Positions 34,476 through 46,810 of a stretch of DNA of 64,000 nucleotides are shown here, piece by piece; positions within the stretch are counted from its first letter, which is position 1; every line of letters starts with the position of its first letter. The stretch comes from Whalleya microplaca (taxonomy: Eukaryota; Ascomycota; Sordariomycetes; Xylariales; Xylariaceae). The stretch covers positions 186,001 to 250,000 of the forward strand of contig MU385759.1 in assembly GCA_022497155.1 (NCBI GenBank), read 5' to 3'. The notes under the pieces were generated by a model that had not been told where the DNA came from, ran no database searches, and worked only from the letters and a program-made list of their open reading frames with translations. A program made the translations under genes and the position numbers.

Positions 34476-34719
34476 GGTGTGAATGGTCCCTTACACCACG
34501 AGAGAATGCTATGTTAGTTGTGATGATTCATATGGACCCGATATTACGAAGTCATTGGGCGACCCGAAAACAAGCCACAGCACCACCACATCATACCCCT
34601 ATTCCCCCAGCTTTGCCCTACATGTAGCCCAATTCCCCCCACCCAAGCCCAATTGAGAATGGCGTTAATCGAGTTAATGAGGAGCATTGAGTCACGGATG
34701 ACCTATAAGACAGGTGCAT

Positions 34720-34838
34720 GGTAGCTTTAAAGCTCCAGCCTGCTGAAAACGTGATGATGATTGGAGGCAGAGAGAGAGAGAGCGTATTAGGATTTGCATC
34801 AGCGCAGGGAGGGTCTTCAAAGGTAGCTTGAAAGCTCC
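34720..34838. repeat. Repeated near-palindromic 17-mer
   Basis: GGTAGCTT[T/G]AAAGCTCC occurs at 34720-34736 and 34822-34838, 102 bp apart with one difference. The first copy contains the perfect palindrome AGCTTTAAAGCT. They lie 245-365 bp after the importin-alpha stop. Confidence 0.65.
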
Positions 34839-35165
34839 TACCCTCAGAGTCGTCGGCAGCGGGGATTTGTGGTGTACGCAGCTTGGTCGATAGGTCACTA
34901 TCAACCAAAGTATCCCGATCTCAACACTCCACACGTCTGGGCCGAGTCCATGCTATCTATCTCAGCCGATCTTGTTCTTTAAAAAGAGACCGAGATGGGA
35001 GAAAGTGGATGACGCTTGAGCCCTGACCCTGTTCCTCCCAAGTGAGAGGACAGGCGAAAAAAAACTCTTCGACTGCCCCGATCGTATGTCTGGGCAAAAT
35101 AACGCACAACTACATTACATTCGGTCTCGCCAAGTGGCGTAGACCTGCCTCGATGATTAGTCGTT

Positions 35166-35200
35166 CAGTCAGTCAGTCAGTCAGTCAGTCAGTCAGTCAG
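35166..35200. repeat. (CAGT)n microsatellite
   Basis: 35 nt of uninterrupted CAGT repeats, almost nine copies, in non-coding DNA. It is likely to vary in length between strains. Confidence 0.9.
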
Positions 35201-37416
35201 ATACTCGGCAAGCTTTTCTCCTGCCCAATGGGAAGCTTGCTACTCACAATTGACTATCCTACACACATATTTGTCTGCAGTACTATCTACTACTAACTAG
35301 TATTTGATATGTCGAGATCTTACGCACGTGATGATGAGGTATATGTGTAGGCTACTAACATAGGACGTACATGAGTCATGAGGCGGGTGAGCTGGGTGGG
35401 ATCGCACGGTCTTCCATGTGATGGTGGTAAGTATATGGTGCGCTTAAGCATGATGGGCCGGTTGAGAAGAAGACTAGAGGCCGCTCAGCTTCTCGTCGGC
35501 CTGTAATCTGTAGCACCACTCATATATACAGTATGTATGTATGTATGTAAACGGCAGGACCTGGCCCATTCTTGGACCTCTCGATGATCGACATGTGGAT
35601 ATGTGGCATGCATGCAAGTAAAACTTCTGGCTGTTGCGGCTGGCTGGTTTTTTCTTTCTTTCTATTGAGCGAATGGTGATAATCCAGATAGTAGGGTAGG
35701 GTAGGGGCTTTCGTCATGTGTTAGGCATGAACTACGGGACGTACGTCTGCCCAACCAGAGGGTAACTGCTATGTATTTTGGGGAGGGGGTAGAGGGGTCT
35801 GGTATGGATATGACTTACATGTAGATATATGGCTGGTGGCTCCGTGGTCCGCTTAATGATATATGATAAAGTGTTTGATTCGTGGGAATATTTGGGGTTT
35901 TGCCTTCCTCGTAGATGCTACAAAATCCCAGCTTGGGTTTGTGGGTTAGAGAATGTCTAGAGGGGTTTAGCATTAGATGATATATGGGCATAATTTGCTT
36001 ATATGAGCATGTAACCAGGCTTCTGCTATCTGGAGAGGATAGGAAGGATGGGGTAGGTAGTTGTTGGGTATGCAAGGCATACTTCGGCCTAATCCTTATG
36101 TATTCGTCTGGTGTGAAATTAATCAGAGGCTTTTTTCGAAGCGGATTGGATTCTCTAACAGGTTTTCTGCCTTTACTATGTGACCACCTTGTGGACATAT
36201 CCGCGAGACCCCTTATTCCACTGCCTACTCTCTCCAGTGTCGTTGCCATTGTGAAATCTAGACTTCAAATGTACTACTAGACTGTAAGACTGATGCTGTC
36301 TCAACCTTGGTCCGACGTGGTTTTGGGGTTAAATGTAGTATTGCAACTGAGTACCTGAACCGACTTGGCCTGAGGGTTGAGCATACTAAACAATATTCTT
36401 GGGTGTTTGGGTGAATAGCTGGTGTATTTATTGTGTAATACTATACCATACCCCGGTGGTAGTATTCCTACGTAATGTTCTTTCACCCTCTTATATAAGG
36501 CATAATGAATTCTTACTTCACATACGGCCATATACGCATCTAATACTCTATTCCCAGCGTACTGCTGTTTAGGGATAGGTTCTGGATGGATGGGCCCTAT
36601 TCTCCATAACACTCTTATTGCGGTTATCGAACTGGCCTTTAGGGGTTGGAGACTGAACAGGGCCACTTGCTACTCGTGTCAGTCGATGTTCAGGGGCCAT
36701 AGTGAGCTAGGTATTGTCTAAGGAGTTGACTAACGGGGAAAGCAAAGAAGAAAAAAAAAAGAAAAAAGAAGACTTCTGCTGATGTGCCAACTTCAGCGCC
36801 GTAATGAATAACGTGTACATTCAAATGCCTAAAGCGAAAACTCTTGATGAAGCCAAACTCTCTTCCGGTATATTCGCTAAGGCATCAAATAAGTATCATA
36901 TACGTTAACAATCATAAACCTTTTGGGAGGATTATCCATTATTCACTATTACTAGCGTATCTTCAATCGAGGTTTCTCCTAGCATTCTGATGTAGGGACC
37001 TTATGAGCGAGACATCTCGTTTACACTCGGGCTATGACATTCATAAACATAGATTACATGACCTAAAGTTAGATATCGGTCTTTGTCTGAAATGCTACCG
37101 TTATGAAAACACTATACCCCTATACTAGTTTAACCTATGTCATTCGTGCCGCAAGTGCCTCCTCATATGTAGGAAATAGCAATCGTACACTAATTCGTTA
37201 GTACGGTAGGCTGTACCCAGGTAGCAGGATATTGAGCTATCGTTGTTCTAGCTTGAATGTTTGACGGAGTACCGACCATATACTCCAACTAAGTGCTACA
37301 ATTATAAGAGAGACTTGTAAAATATTGCAGTAGAAAGTTGAGGACTCAAGCTTCTTATTATAGTAAAGAACCCTTGATAGCATTCTCTTATAGGGAAGAA
37401 CCTGCTCTTATGCATT

Positions 37417-39517
37417 CTAAGTAAATGCAGTTTGTTCTAGTATTTCCCATATCTCTGTTGCAGGATTGTAGAGATCAACATCCACAAGGTTGGCGCGTAC
37501 GGTCCGAGTCCGTTTTCGAATCTCTTCATTGCCGATTAAGTCCATGAACCGCCGTTCAAGGTAGCACATATACCTCTCCAGATAACAAATGCCAGTGTCT
37601 TCAGAGGAGGCGTCTAAGAAATCGGTGAAAATATATTCCACTGAATTCTCTGGTAAGCACTTCTCCAGCAAATCCATTTTCGTGAGGACGATAAGAAACT
37701 GCGTTTGGCTAAACCACCGAGAATTTGCAATAGAATCAAACAAAACCAGCTGTTCGTGCATGCGATTCACGGTCTCATCTTCGAAGAGTAGTCTCTCATA
37801 TGCCGTTACATCGATCGTGAATAAAATCGTGGATACGTTTTCGAAGATATGAACCCACTTCTTCCTTTGGCTCCTTGAACCCCCTACATCATAGATAACA
37901 TAAGTGTGATCTTCGACGTTGAAAGGAGTCTCCGTGATCTTGACGGTCTTCAGCCTTGATCGTAATATATCTTGATTGCTGGGTACATAGTCATCCCCAG
38001 CAATTCTTTCGACAGCTCCAATGTAGTATTCTGCGTTGTCGGGAAATTGGAACTCCCTTCGTCGTCTGTGGGCAATCTGAAATCCTCTATCAGCCCAAAG
38101 AGATACAATCGCATGAGAAATTTCGGTTGTAATTCTGTAATCAGCGGCGCTACCTATACTATACTCTTCGTTCATGTGGCTTGTTCGCTTTTGATAATCA
38201 TCGTAGACCTTCTCGGCGTACATACGATTTGTTTCATTTTCAAAAGGAAGACCTAGGGCTTTCATTGCTTCCAGTATGGAGAAGACACTGCATACGGTAT
38301 CATTCCAAAGGATCTCTCTGAACCATCTTCGTTCATCCTTTGTATAATCTCCTTCTCTCGCTAGCTTCAAAGCCTTCAGTAGGGTCGTTTTGCCGCTCTC
38401 CGAGGTACCAAGTAACAAGACCTTTTGGTGACCGGTCAGGATGTCCCGCGGGTTATGGTTTGTGTGAGTACTGGGGGTTTCAGTGCTTTTCCACCAATTG
38501 CCCAAACGGGATATTCCCAGTTGCCATCCAGATTCAATGGACCCTGATCTTCGTGGTGATGAATCAAAGGCTGGTGCATCAATGTGACGACGAAGTCGAT
38601 GTGAATCTCGACCCTTTTTGGTGCTTTGTGATGGAGTAACCATTTGGTTGATATCGTTTGTAGGTGAAACTTGGGTGCGGCGACTTTGTATCACACTGGA
38701 TCTTACTTCGACGCTTTCCTCTAATATTATGTCTGCAGGGGACGGATTGGTACTATTCCGTGGCACTTCAGTGGAAGAGCGCTTTCGTCTCGGATATTTC
38801 ACAGCCCTGATAGCTTGCCTTAAGTGAGACCTCTGTGCCTCCTGATACAGCCTAGAGCCAAGTACGATGCTATCAAAGTCGAATGTTTTGCTTAGAGCAG
38901 CCGTACTTTCCGACGTGAAGCTAGAAGTATCATCGTGGCCAACGAGCGACGTTGAACAATCTTGAGCTAGCTTTAATATGGACCGATTTTCTTCGCGGCC
39001 AATTATATTATCCTGTTGCGCCCATGTATTACTACATGTTGTTAGTTAGGCAGTCGAGGACGTTCGTGAGATGAACTTACCATTGTACCGCTTGTAGTAA
39101 AAGATTCAGCGCATTAGCTTGATGATTGAGTAAAGTAACGTAATCATTCATCTCTCCTTCGTTCCACAAGAACAATATTGTCTCCTTCACTTTCAATTGA
39201 CCAACCTCCTGTATACCAGAACGGTCCAGTTTCTGTTGTAGAGCAATCATCAGTGGTCTGAAACAATCAAAAGAATTGTTGATCTGTGAGGCTAAATGCC
39301 GATATCTAGGATCTTGGTCGAGGTGTCCCGATTTCCACGCCGACAATTGGTCTAGTGCGGCTTGTATTATGTATAGCTGGCCGATTAAGGTCGATATGAT
39401 CAATGGCGCATTATGGTACTTCGCCTTTAGAAGACCAAGTCTGTTGATACACTTTAACACTACCTCGCCAACAGATATAGCAGAGCTAACAATCTGAAAG
39501 ATCGTTCCTGGATCCAT
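37417..39517 (-). CDS. Helo-like N-terminal domain fused to a divergent G-protein alpha domain
   Basis: Exons 39517-39081 and 39031-37417 with a 49-nt intron (GTAAGT, branch CTAAC, ATGTAG) encode 683 residues. Residues 1-145 start MDPGTIFQIVSSAISVGEVV and look like the helical N-terminal domain of fungal STAND/NLR-type proteins. A Ser/Thr-rich linker (about 165-330) follows. Residues 345-683 are a G-alpha domain: P-loop GTSESGKTT (354-362), an inserted helical domain, switch I RSRLKTVKITET, switch II DVGGSRSQRKKW, and TKMD (596-599). Differences from working G-alpha are large. Ser531 replaces the catalytic Gln, TKMD replaces NKxD, the third P-loop glycine is Ser, the TCAT loop is lost and there is no myristoylation site. 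The reading frame is clean, so it is probably expressed but not a normal GTPase. Its role is unknown. Confidence 0.8.
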
Positions 39518-41546
39518 GATGCTACTAAATTAATTAAGCGGGAGTTGTGAACAATAAGGCTTTTACTTAGAAACTCAGCGGAAACCAGATAGCACCAGAC
39601 ACTGACAACAAATTGCATATTTAGGACGGTCATAGTTAACAGTTTATATTCAAATACAACTCTTCTCGAGTTGTTTGAATATGCGCCACCTCACCCTAGT
39701 GAGACACCGAAGAAGACGCTTAATTCTTGGGTTCAGGGTTAGATAGGGGGCGCAACTGCTTCAACCCCCAGTTGAGCAGGGTGTCGCAATGAAAGTGCAA
39801 TTACTTGCATCTGAGTACCAGTATTGCCAAATACTTTTCGCATTTCACTGTAAGTAGTGGTGGTGACAAATGCACTTCCTATACTTGTGTTCCTAGATGG
39901 ACTGGCAGACTTGGATCGATATGTACAGACCTTAGTACGATACCACCAACCTTTGGCAGGATGGTCGCTTGCATAGGATGCATACCATCATGTATCATAT
40001 ACTAAGTGGTTAAGAGATTATAGCAGGGTTCTACTGGAGCTGAAGTAACAGTGTCAAGATCCGCGACACCCGTCGTGGAATGTGTCCAAAAACGGAAGCC
40101 GAACGAAACGTCTATAACGACTGTGTTCTACACATAAATGGATATACTTACAACACGATAAATTTTATCAATTAACATAAGCTGCCTTTGAACAATCCGT
40201 AACTTCGACTTGTTGTCGAAGCTATCGTGACGGCCGAGTATGTCAGCAGCGGCGTACAGGTTAACTACCAGTTAGCGTTGAAGGCAACTGATCTAACAAC
40301 CTAGAGCTTTGGAGTTATGATAAGAGTTTAAATACAAGAAGCGCAAGATGGTCTCAATATCGCTATACGACTAAGGCACTAACATGTGGATCGTTGAAGA
40401 ATGCCTAATGCAGTTTACTCGTCTGCCTGTCAAAGCCACATAACAGGGGTTATGGACAGCGCTTCTATCCAGTCTGCCAGTCAAATCAATAGTTGGATTT
40501 TCTAATCAACTTGAGAATATTTACAACTTGACTTGACTGGTAATCTACTAAACTGCCTCCGAAGTTACTCCATTACCCCCTTGCACCTTTCCCCTGCTGA
40601 GTTTCCAAAAAGTTCGCCTGCAAATGCCCTGGCATAGCATTCAACAAGGGTCTGCAGCACGGGGCATAAGGTGGCCGATAACACCGGAGGTTCTCACAAT
40701 AGGTGGCTTATATGACTAAAAGTAAACTCAAAATACTAGAAACCTATCAAGGGTATCAAGTCAAATCAATCAAGTCAGCTAATTAGTTGAATTGATGGAA
40801 GCGTTGCTGTGCCATTCCAGTTCAAGTATAGTAGCACTGATGCAAGCTTACCTAAGTGTGATAAGCTTAAGAAGCAGAGTGAAAGCTACTTGTATAATAC
40901 CCCATCTTTGGAGTAGAGTAGGTAATGTGAACTCATTTCGGGGCTGTATACTGAATTCTGCAACCTTTGAGCAGGAACAACGTGAAATTGATCACCAAGA
41001 CATGTTGAGTTGTACAGTGTTTAAGCGGGCTTAGTTTCAGCAAGCGACAAAGCCAGCATACAGCAAGCTTAGAGCCATGTCTACCCAGTGCCTAGGCAGC
41101 TAGTACTACATGCAATAGCTGCTCTTGTCTGTCTCAACTTAGACCCAGTTCGGTTTACTACTGCATACCTAAGATTCCTGTATGTATAGATTGGAACGAC
41201 TTCGAGCTTGAGTTGCACAGCTTTCTACGCTGTTTAAGGGGCTTAGTTATCCACGTACTGTACTATGTAACCCCACAGGGGCGGTGCACCATAAGGCTGC
41301 TTATTGTATTACAGGGGCTTCTCCGCATAACATCAACTGATGTCTCAATAAGCTCAACGCTACTCCGTAATGCGACATCAATCTACCTACCTAGATAGAT
41401 GTCAATAACCTGCTTTATCGTCCACGCAGCAACGTAGCCCATGACGCCTGTTGGAATGTTGAGATCCCTGCGCACGCAGCTCATCCATGTAGGGTTCCCT
41501 CTTTCCAAATATATTGCTTAAAACTTTGCACAATCATTTATCTACT
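39518..41546. other. AT-rich intergenic region
   Basis: About 2 kb between two divergent start codons. It is AT-rich with only short frames, and TCAAGTCAAAT-like words recur near 40480-40780. It serves as promoter DNA for both flanking genes. A TATA-like AAATATATT lies at about 41508-41516, some 30-40 bp before the glycosidase start. Confidence 0.45.
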
Positions 41547-44034
41547 ATGAGGCCCCATCGAATGCTCGTTCTACCGGCGCTTGCGCCTGTAGTATTAGCC
41601 AGTATCGACTACCACAACCTGCCCACTGAACCTGTCTTCTCAGGCCCTTGGAATGATTATATAAAAGCTCCAGCTAACAAATCATTCATAACGCCTGCAC
41701 GATTTTTGAAAGTCGAGGGCAATGTTACTACACCTGGGGGCGACTCCCCTTTGTTCAATACCAGACAGAACCATGGTAGCAGCGTGTTGATCGGTGAGGG
41801 TGAGTTGTTGACAGTGGAATTCGAAGAGAACATTGCCGGACGGTGAGCTAATTCTGGATTTGATTCTGCGTGGCATCTTATGTTCATTACTAACGCTTGG
41901 CCGATCCTCTAGAGTTTGCTTTGAAGTTGACTCCGTGACTGATGAACCCGTTCTTTATCTTGCATATTCCGAGTCGCCCTTCTTTGTGGGTACTAGTTCC
42001 GACGCCACGAATGATAAGGAATGGGATCTCCCATTACCCCTACATTTAGGGAATCGTACTGGCTCCGTATGCGTTGATCCGGAGTTTATCAGGGGCGCCT
42101 TCAAGTACTTGACTTTATACATCGACTATATACCAGTCTTCAATGAAGAACATCAATCAATACTTGGCCACATCCTTACAACGGTCAGCACTAATGCTCA
42201 GAAGGTATTAGGTCGCAGTCAGTCTAGATCTCATGTGCAAGAAGAGAAGAGACCATATTCGAAACCTGCTGTTGGCATCACTCAGATATGGGTCAACTGC
42301 ACTTCGTTTCCCTCGCAAACCAATGGCAAAGCCTACTCCGGCTACTTTTATAGCTCCAACAACTTACTGAATCGAATATGGTATGCTGGGGCATACACTT
42401 TGCAACTATCGACGATTGATCCTACGGAAGGCTCGGCCTTGATCCCAGTCAACCGTCATTGTGATAACAATCATTCGCCTCCCGGATCGTGGTATTCTAA
42501 TTTCACTGTTGCAAATGGTACAGCAGTAACGACCGATGGCGCAAAGCGAGACCGCCTTGTTTGGCCTGGGGATATGTACATCGCCATCCCTGGGATTGCT
42601 GTTTCAACGTATGATATGCTTGCTGTGAGAAACGCGCTCAATATTCTCTACGAACGTCAATATGGGGATGGCAGGCTACCATACGCTGGTCCCCCATTAA
42701 GCTATCATAATGAATTCAGCGATACTTATCATTTACACACGCTCCTTGGAACTTACGATTACGTGCTGTACTCAGGCGACATTGACTGGCTGCGGGAACA
42801 CTGGACTGCGTACAAGCGTGCTCTCAACGTCAGTACTGCAAAGATTGACTCGCATAACCTCATGCATGTGTCTACTCCATTCGATTGGAACCGACATGGC
42901 ATGGGCGAACATAACGTCGAGGCCAACGCTATCCTATACACGGTACTCAAACGCTCGATTAAGCTCGCCTCATGGTTGTCTGATGACCCAAAAGCTAGCG
43001 AAGAATGGTCCCTCCTCATCCGCAGACTTGAGAAAGGGATTAAGCAGCTCTACTGTAACAACACCGGCCTATACTCGGATAACCTGTTGAGTAACTGCTC
43101 CAGCCCCAAACACATCGACCCTCAAGACGGGAACAGCTGGGCTCTGATCGCGAAAATGCAAGAGCGCGGCTCAGCTATTCCGCTAACAGTCAGCCAAGCC
43201 CTGCGCTCGAGGTGGAACGCCTTCGGCGCGCCGGCCCCCGAGTTCCCCAACGTCATGTCTCCTTTCTCATCGTCGTTCGAGCTGCAGGCTCACTGCGCGG
43301 CCTACAATCACGGCGCGGCCATCGAGCTCATGCTGCTCATGTGGGGCTACCTCCTGGATGGACCGGGCTTCACCAACAGCACGCTGGCGGAAGGCTTCCG
43401 AACTGACGGCTACGTTCACTACCCCGCGTACCCTATTCCGAGTCGAAACAGTCATGCTCACGGCTGGGCCGCGGGCCCCACGAGCATCCTCATCAACCAC
43501 ATCCTCGGCATCAAGTTGTTGAGCCCTGGCGCCGAGAGGTGGGAGATCACGCCCGCTTTGACGGACTGGCTGGGCTGGGCCAGGGGCGGCTTTGCGGTGG
43601 GGAAAGGGGAGTTCGAGGTCATGGTCAGGAGAGTGGTTTACGAGGACCCCTCTGGTGGTAGAGGAAACGAAAGGGGCCTCCAGGTTAATATCAGGACCCC
43701 GGAAGGGACGCACGGGAAGTTCGGCTGGGGCGACCGGCCCGATGAGAACGAGTTCACCATCGAGATGATGGGCGGGGAAACGCGAGCTTGGGTGCGTTGG
43801 GAAAGCGAGAATGGTGAAAGACCAACTACGGAGGAACTCAACATCTCAGACATCCGCTTCTGGGAACGAAAGGATGATGAGAGATGGTACGAGCAGAGGA
43901 TCCCGTATGGAGATGCTGGGACGCTGGTGTATGATGATTCATTCCGAGAGCCCGTGATGCAGGAGCGGTCGCCTGGAGAGGTAGACTGGGAAGCATTGGA
44001 GACGGGGTATGTCGATGCTTTGGGTCGGTGGTAA
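41547..44034 (+). CDS. Secreted six-hairpin glycosidase, alpha-L-rhamnosidase (GH78-like)
   Basis: Exons 41547-41842 and 41913-44034 encode 805 residues. The start at 41547 gives a signal peptide (basic MRPHRM, then about 13 hydrophobic residues ending in A-S). An upstream in-frame ATG at 41514 would spoil it. An N-terminal beta-rich part is followed by the (alpha/alpha)6 catalytic region. Motifs there include RDRLVWPGDMYIAIPG (about 335-350), YAGPPLSYHNEFSDTYHL and ILGIKLLSPGAERWEITPAL at the end of the helical domain. A C-terminal beta domain closes the protein. Several N-x-S/T sites fit secretion. Related fungal enzymes remove terminal rhamnose from plant glycosides, pectin side chains or flavonoids, but the substrate is not proven here. 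GC content climbs strongly in 43200-43560. Confidence 0.85.
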
Positions 44035-44815
44035 AACGTGTGTTCATTATCGAGTATGGATTCGAATAATTTTAAAACTTGCTTCTGTAGCCTCAGGAGC
44101 GACTACTCCTACGTTATGCATACTACTTGGTATACAGTTATTCATGGTATCCAAGGGAGTGCGGAGTTGTCGTATGTGGCATTGGTAGCTACTAGTTCGG
44201 CTTTGTAATAACGGTAAGTCTACGTCGTATGGTCGTGACTAGCTGATTACCGAAGAAGCGAACAACCAGACGATGAACAGGCCCTGGTTGGTGAATCATT
44301 GTAAAAAAGGCCCTAAATCATTATCGCCATGAAGTTAGTTCAACTAATAAAACAGCCTAATGGTGAAATCATCCTAATGGTCTTCGATAAGGGTGAACCG
44401 GTTGCATGTGTTGTATACTGTAGATGATTAGCTAGGAATATGGTCAATAACAAGATGTGCAGCCCGGGGCCGGATATGGCCAACAATGCGATTGACTCTT
44501 CGGATGAATCTTTGAGATGCACAACTACTCAAATCATCTTCAGACAGGAGAGAAAAGTTCAAGGCCGCTTTGACTAATGAGATACATGTGATATATTCGT
44601 TGACTACATATGATACTCCAGGGTTCAAGAGGCTGCTGGCTGAACTGTAAACCATGATGTATATAAATACCTCGACGAAACAGATACATCATATTATATA
44701 GTTCGTGGAAACATATTATGATATCTTTTCAAAAATGTGTTTCTTCTATGCCGGTGTGATGCACATATGACTCTTGCCCATGGGTCCCTACCACGGCTTA
44801 GTACTGCTCTAATAC
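44035..44815. other. Intergenic region between convergent genes
   Basis: About 0.78 kb of AT-rich DNA. GTATATAAATACC at about 44657-44669 is TATA-like, but no gene reads from it. Nothing else is seen. Confidence 0.45.
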
Positions 44816-46596
44816 CTAAGTAGGCAGGAACTGCGCGCCCTGGCTCTTCTTCTGAATCCAATAAAAGTACCCGGTCATGAGAAAAGCCGTGGAGGGGATA
44901 AACATGATCAGGTAGACAGACCAAGGCGGGATTTGGGCAATAGTCTTTAAAGGCTCAAACTCGGGCACTGCCAAAAGCGTCTACGCACACACTTGAAGAT
45001 CAGCCGTACTCCATACGCGAACTCCTCAGACGTAATGAACAACCCACTTACCGCGAAGAAAGTTCCCGGTAGGAAGAACATCGTGACCACTGCCACGGTC
45101 TTCATCGCCTTTCCGTCTTTGATCGCAATCCTGGTATCTTCTCTTGCTTGAAGGGTAGTTTCCTAAGGCGTCAATGCCTCAATATTTCACGAAGTACTGT
45201 CACATAGCTGGGGAGGATAGCTCACCAGCTGAAATGCAAGGGAGGCTCCCTGCATCACAGTCTCGCAGTCATTGATCCTAATGTCGTAGTCGTCGATCAG
45301 ACGCTCGAGATAAACGCCGGGCTTAATATCGTCATTTCCGCCCGCCATCGCAGTAAACCCGCCCGTCCAGCTCTTCATCCTCTCCAGCTGCGTCTTCCAT
45401 GCCAAGAGGCCTCCCTTGAGCAGACTCACTTTCAAGTACATGTCAATCATCTCCCCGGGATTGTCTCGCGCGGGAGCCGCAGTCTGGGGGCCTGCGAACT
45501 TAGTTAGTGCGGCTGTGAAGACTTTGACGGCGTCGTCGACCTCGTCTAGTCGATTCCGCCGCTCCCGCTGCAGGAACAGCTTGATCATGGTGAAAGGCAG
45601 AAAAGCCGCGCTCTTGGACGACTGGAGCTCGCTGGCTAGTACCGTCGCATACTCGGGGGGAACCCCGAGAAACAGCCCGTAGAGCTTGGCGCCGTGCCGC
45701 GGCCGATCTTCAGCAATGTACGTCATAGCTAAGGCCATTTTTCTAGAGAGGGTGTCTTGGGAACGTAGAATGTACACTGGAATTACTTTAGAGACGAGGA
45801 GGGAATCGATATCGACCTTTTCGCACCTGTTGCCTTCGCACCGTTGATCTTGGACTCGATCTGTGTGCAGGATGGCGACTTTCTCTGGATGATTTCGACA
45901 AGGCCGCGGTGCAGCTGTAGAGACTCCGCGACGACCTTAAACCTGCTTTTACAAAAAGGAAGAAACTCTAGGATTCCCGGCCGGTCTGTCGGATAGGATG
46001 CATCTTTATGAGCAGCTTGAGGGCATAATCTGTTCGTAAGTTTTCTTCGGATAATATGGGGTGGAGGCCGCTCCCTACAAAAAGGCGAAAGAGCTGGAAG
46101 TGCTGGCTACGTCGAACCCCTGAGAGATAGAATTGAGTTGGAATAACTGATGGTGCGGAATCATGTTGTCACTCACGTCGGCGTTGCTACTTTTCCAATC
46201 ATCCAAGTCTGCCCCAGTTTTGATATCCTTGTCTTGAAGCCAATCGTCTCCGTCCTCATTAGATGTTCAGTCAGTCGTCGTTTTACCGCCCAGTTCGACT
46301 GTGTAGCCTACCGAAGCCGTCCAAGTCGCATATAGCGCTCGACTATGCTGGCGTTTGTGCGCATTCTGGTCGAAATATTTGAATTTGTTGAAGTCCCCAT
46401 CCTTGAACTGATGCGTCCGCCAAAGAGTATCCATCTTTAGATAGAGGAGATAGACACAAATTTTTCAACGGCCACAGAGCCTGCCTCACCTGCTTCGAAA
46501 TGAAGCGTCTAGCGCAGTGTGGGGTGGCCACTTATCTATACTCTGCATGGTAAAGTAGCCGGGGTTATTGGAGACGTAGCTGATGTCCTCGAGCAT
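44816..46596 (-). CDS. CorA-like membrane protein, reading frame apparently damaged
   Basis: The 3' part is clear. Exons 46029-45827 (its start is uncertain because the preceding frame shifts), 45776-45226, 45162-45052 and 44980-44816 join in phase. They encode helical stretches, then MKTVAVVTMFFLPGTFFATL and VYLIMFIPSTAFLMTGYFYW, the two C-terminal helices typical of fungal CorA-like proteins. The Gly-Met-Asn motif is absent, as is common in this fungal group. Upstream, good protein-like sequence lies in changing frames: MLEDISYVSNNPGYF from 46596, WRTHQFKDGDFNKF near 46417, FQLFRLFVGSGLHPILSEEN near 46090, then LEFLPFCKSRFKVV near 45970. The shifts near 46423 and 45973 cannot be intron joints. 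The frame also runs open upstream to about 46695 without an ATG. It is either a recent pseudogene or has two one-base assembly errors. Confidence 0.55.
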
Positions 46597-46810
46597 GTAG
46601 CTGCATTGTAACACTGCCGGGATTTCAGAGATCCAGGACCAACTAACAAAGTGCACTACGAGAAGGCGGCAAGCCACAGTATGCGGGTTGACATGCCCAC
46701 GACGCCGATGTCCGCGAGCCTTATATTAGAGCTTTTCCCAAGTTGCCGTTCTCTGGTTATTTTTTTTCATATCTGCGCGAGCGTTCTTGTTCGGACTGTC
46801 TCTATAGACT

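Larger units (their letters stand above)
34476..37416. other. Long intergenic region with simple repeats
   Basis: About 2.9 kb between convergent genes. It contains the repeats listed separately, a (GTAT)n run at 35531-35548, an A-rich run near 36741-36770 and an AT-rich end (36800-37400). The frame at 36301-36666 (-) is 121 residues long but has no recognised features. Confidence 0.5.

Noticed and set aside
36301..36666. 121-residue open frame on the - strand
   Set aside because: No known domain and no intron signals to extend it. It could be a relic but cannot be supported.
37417..38802. G-alpha domain as a separate gene from the N-terminal domain at 39081-39517
   Set aside because: A canonical 49-nt intron joins them in phase, the sequence between reads through without stops, and no ATG with a good context starts the second part.
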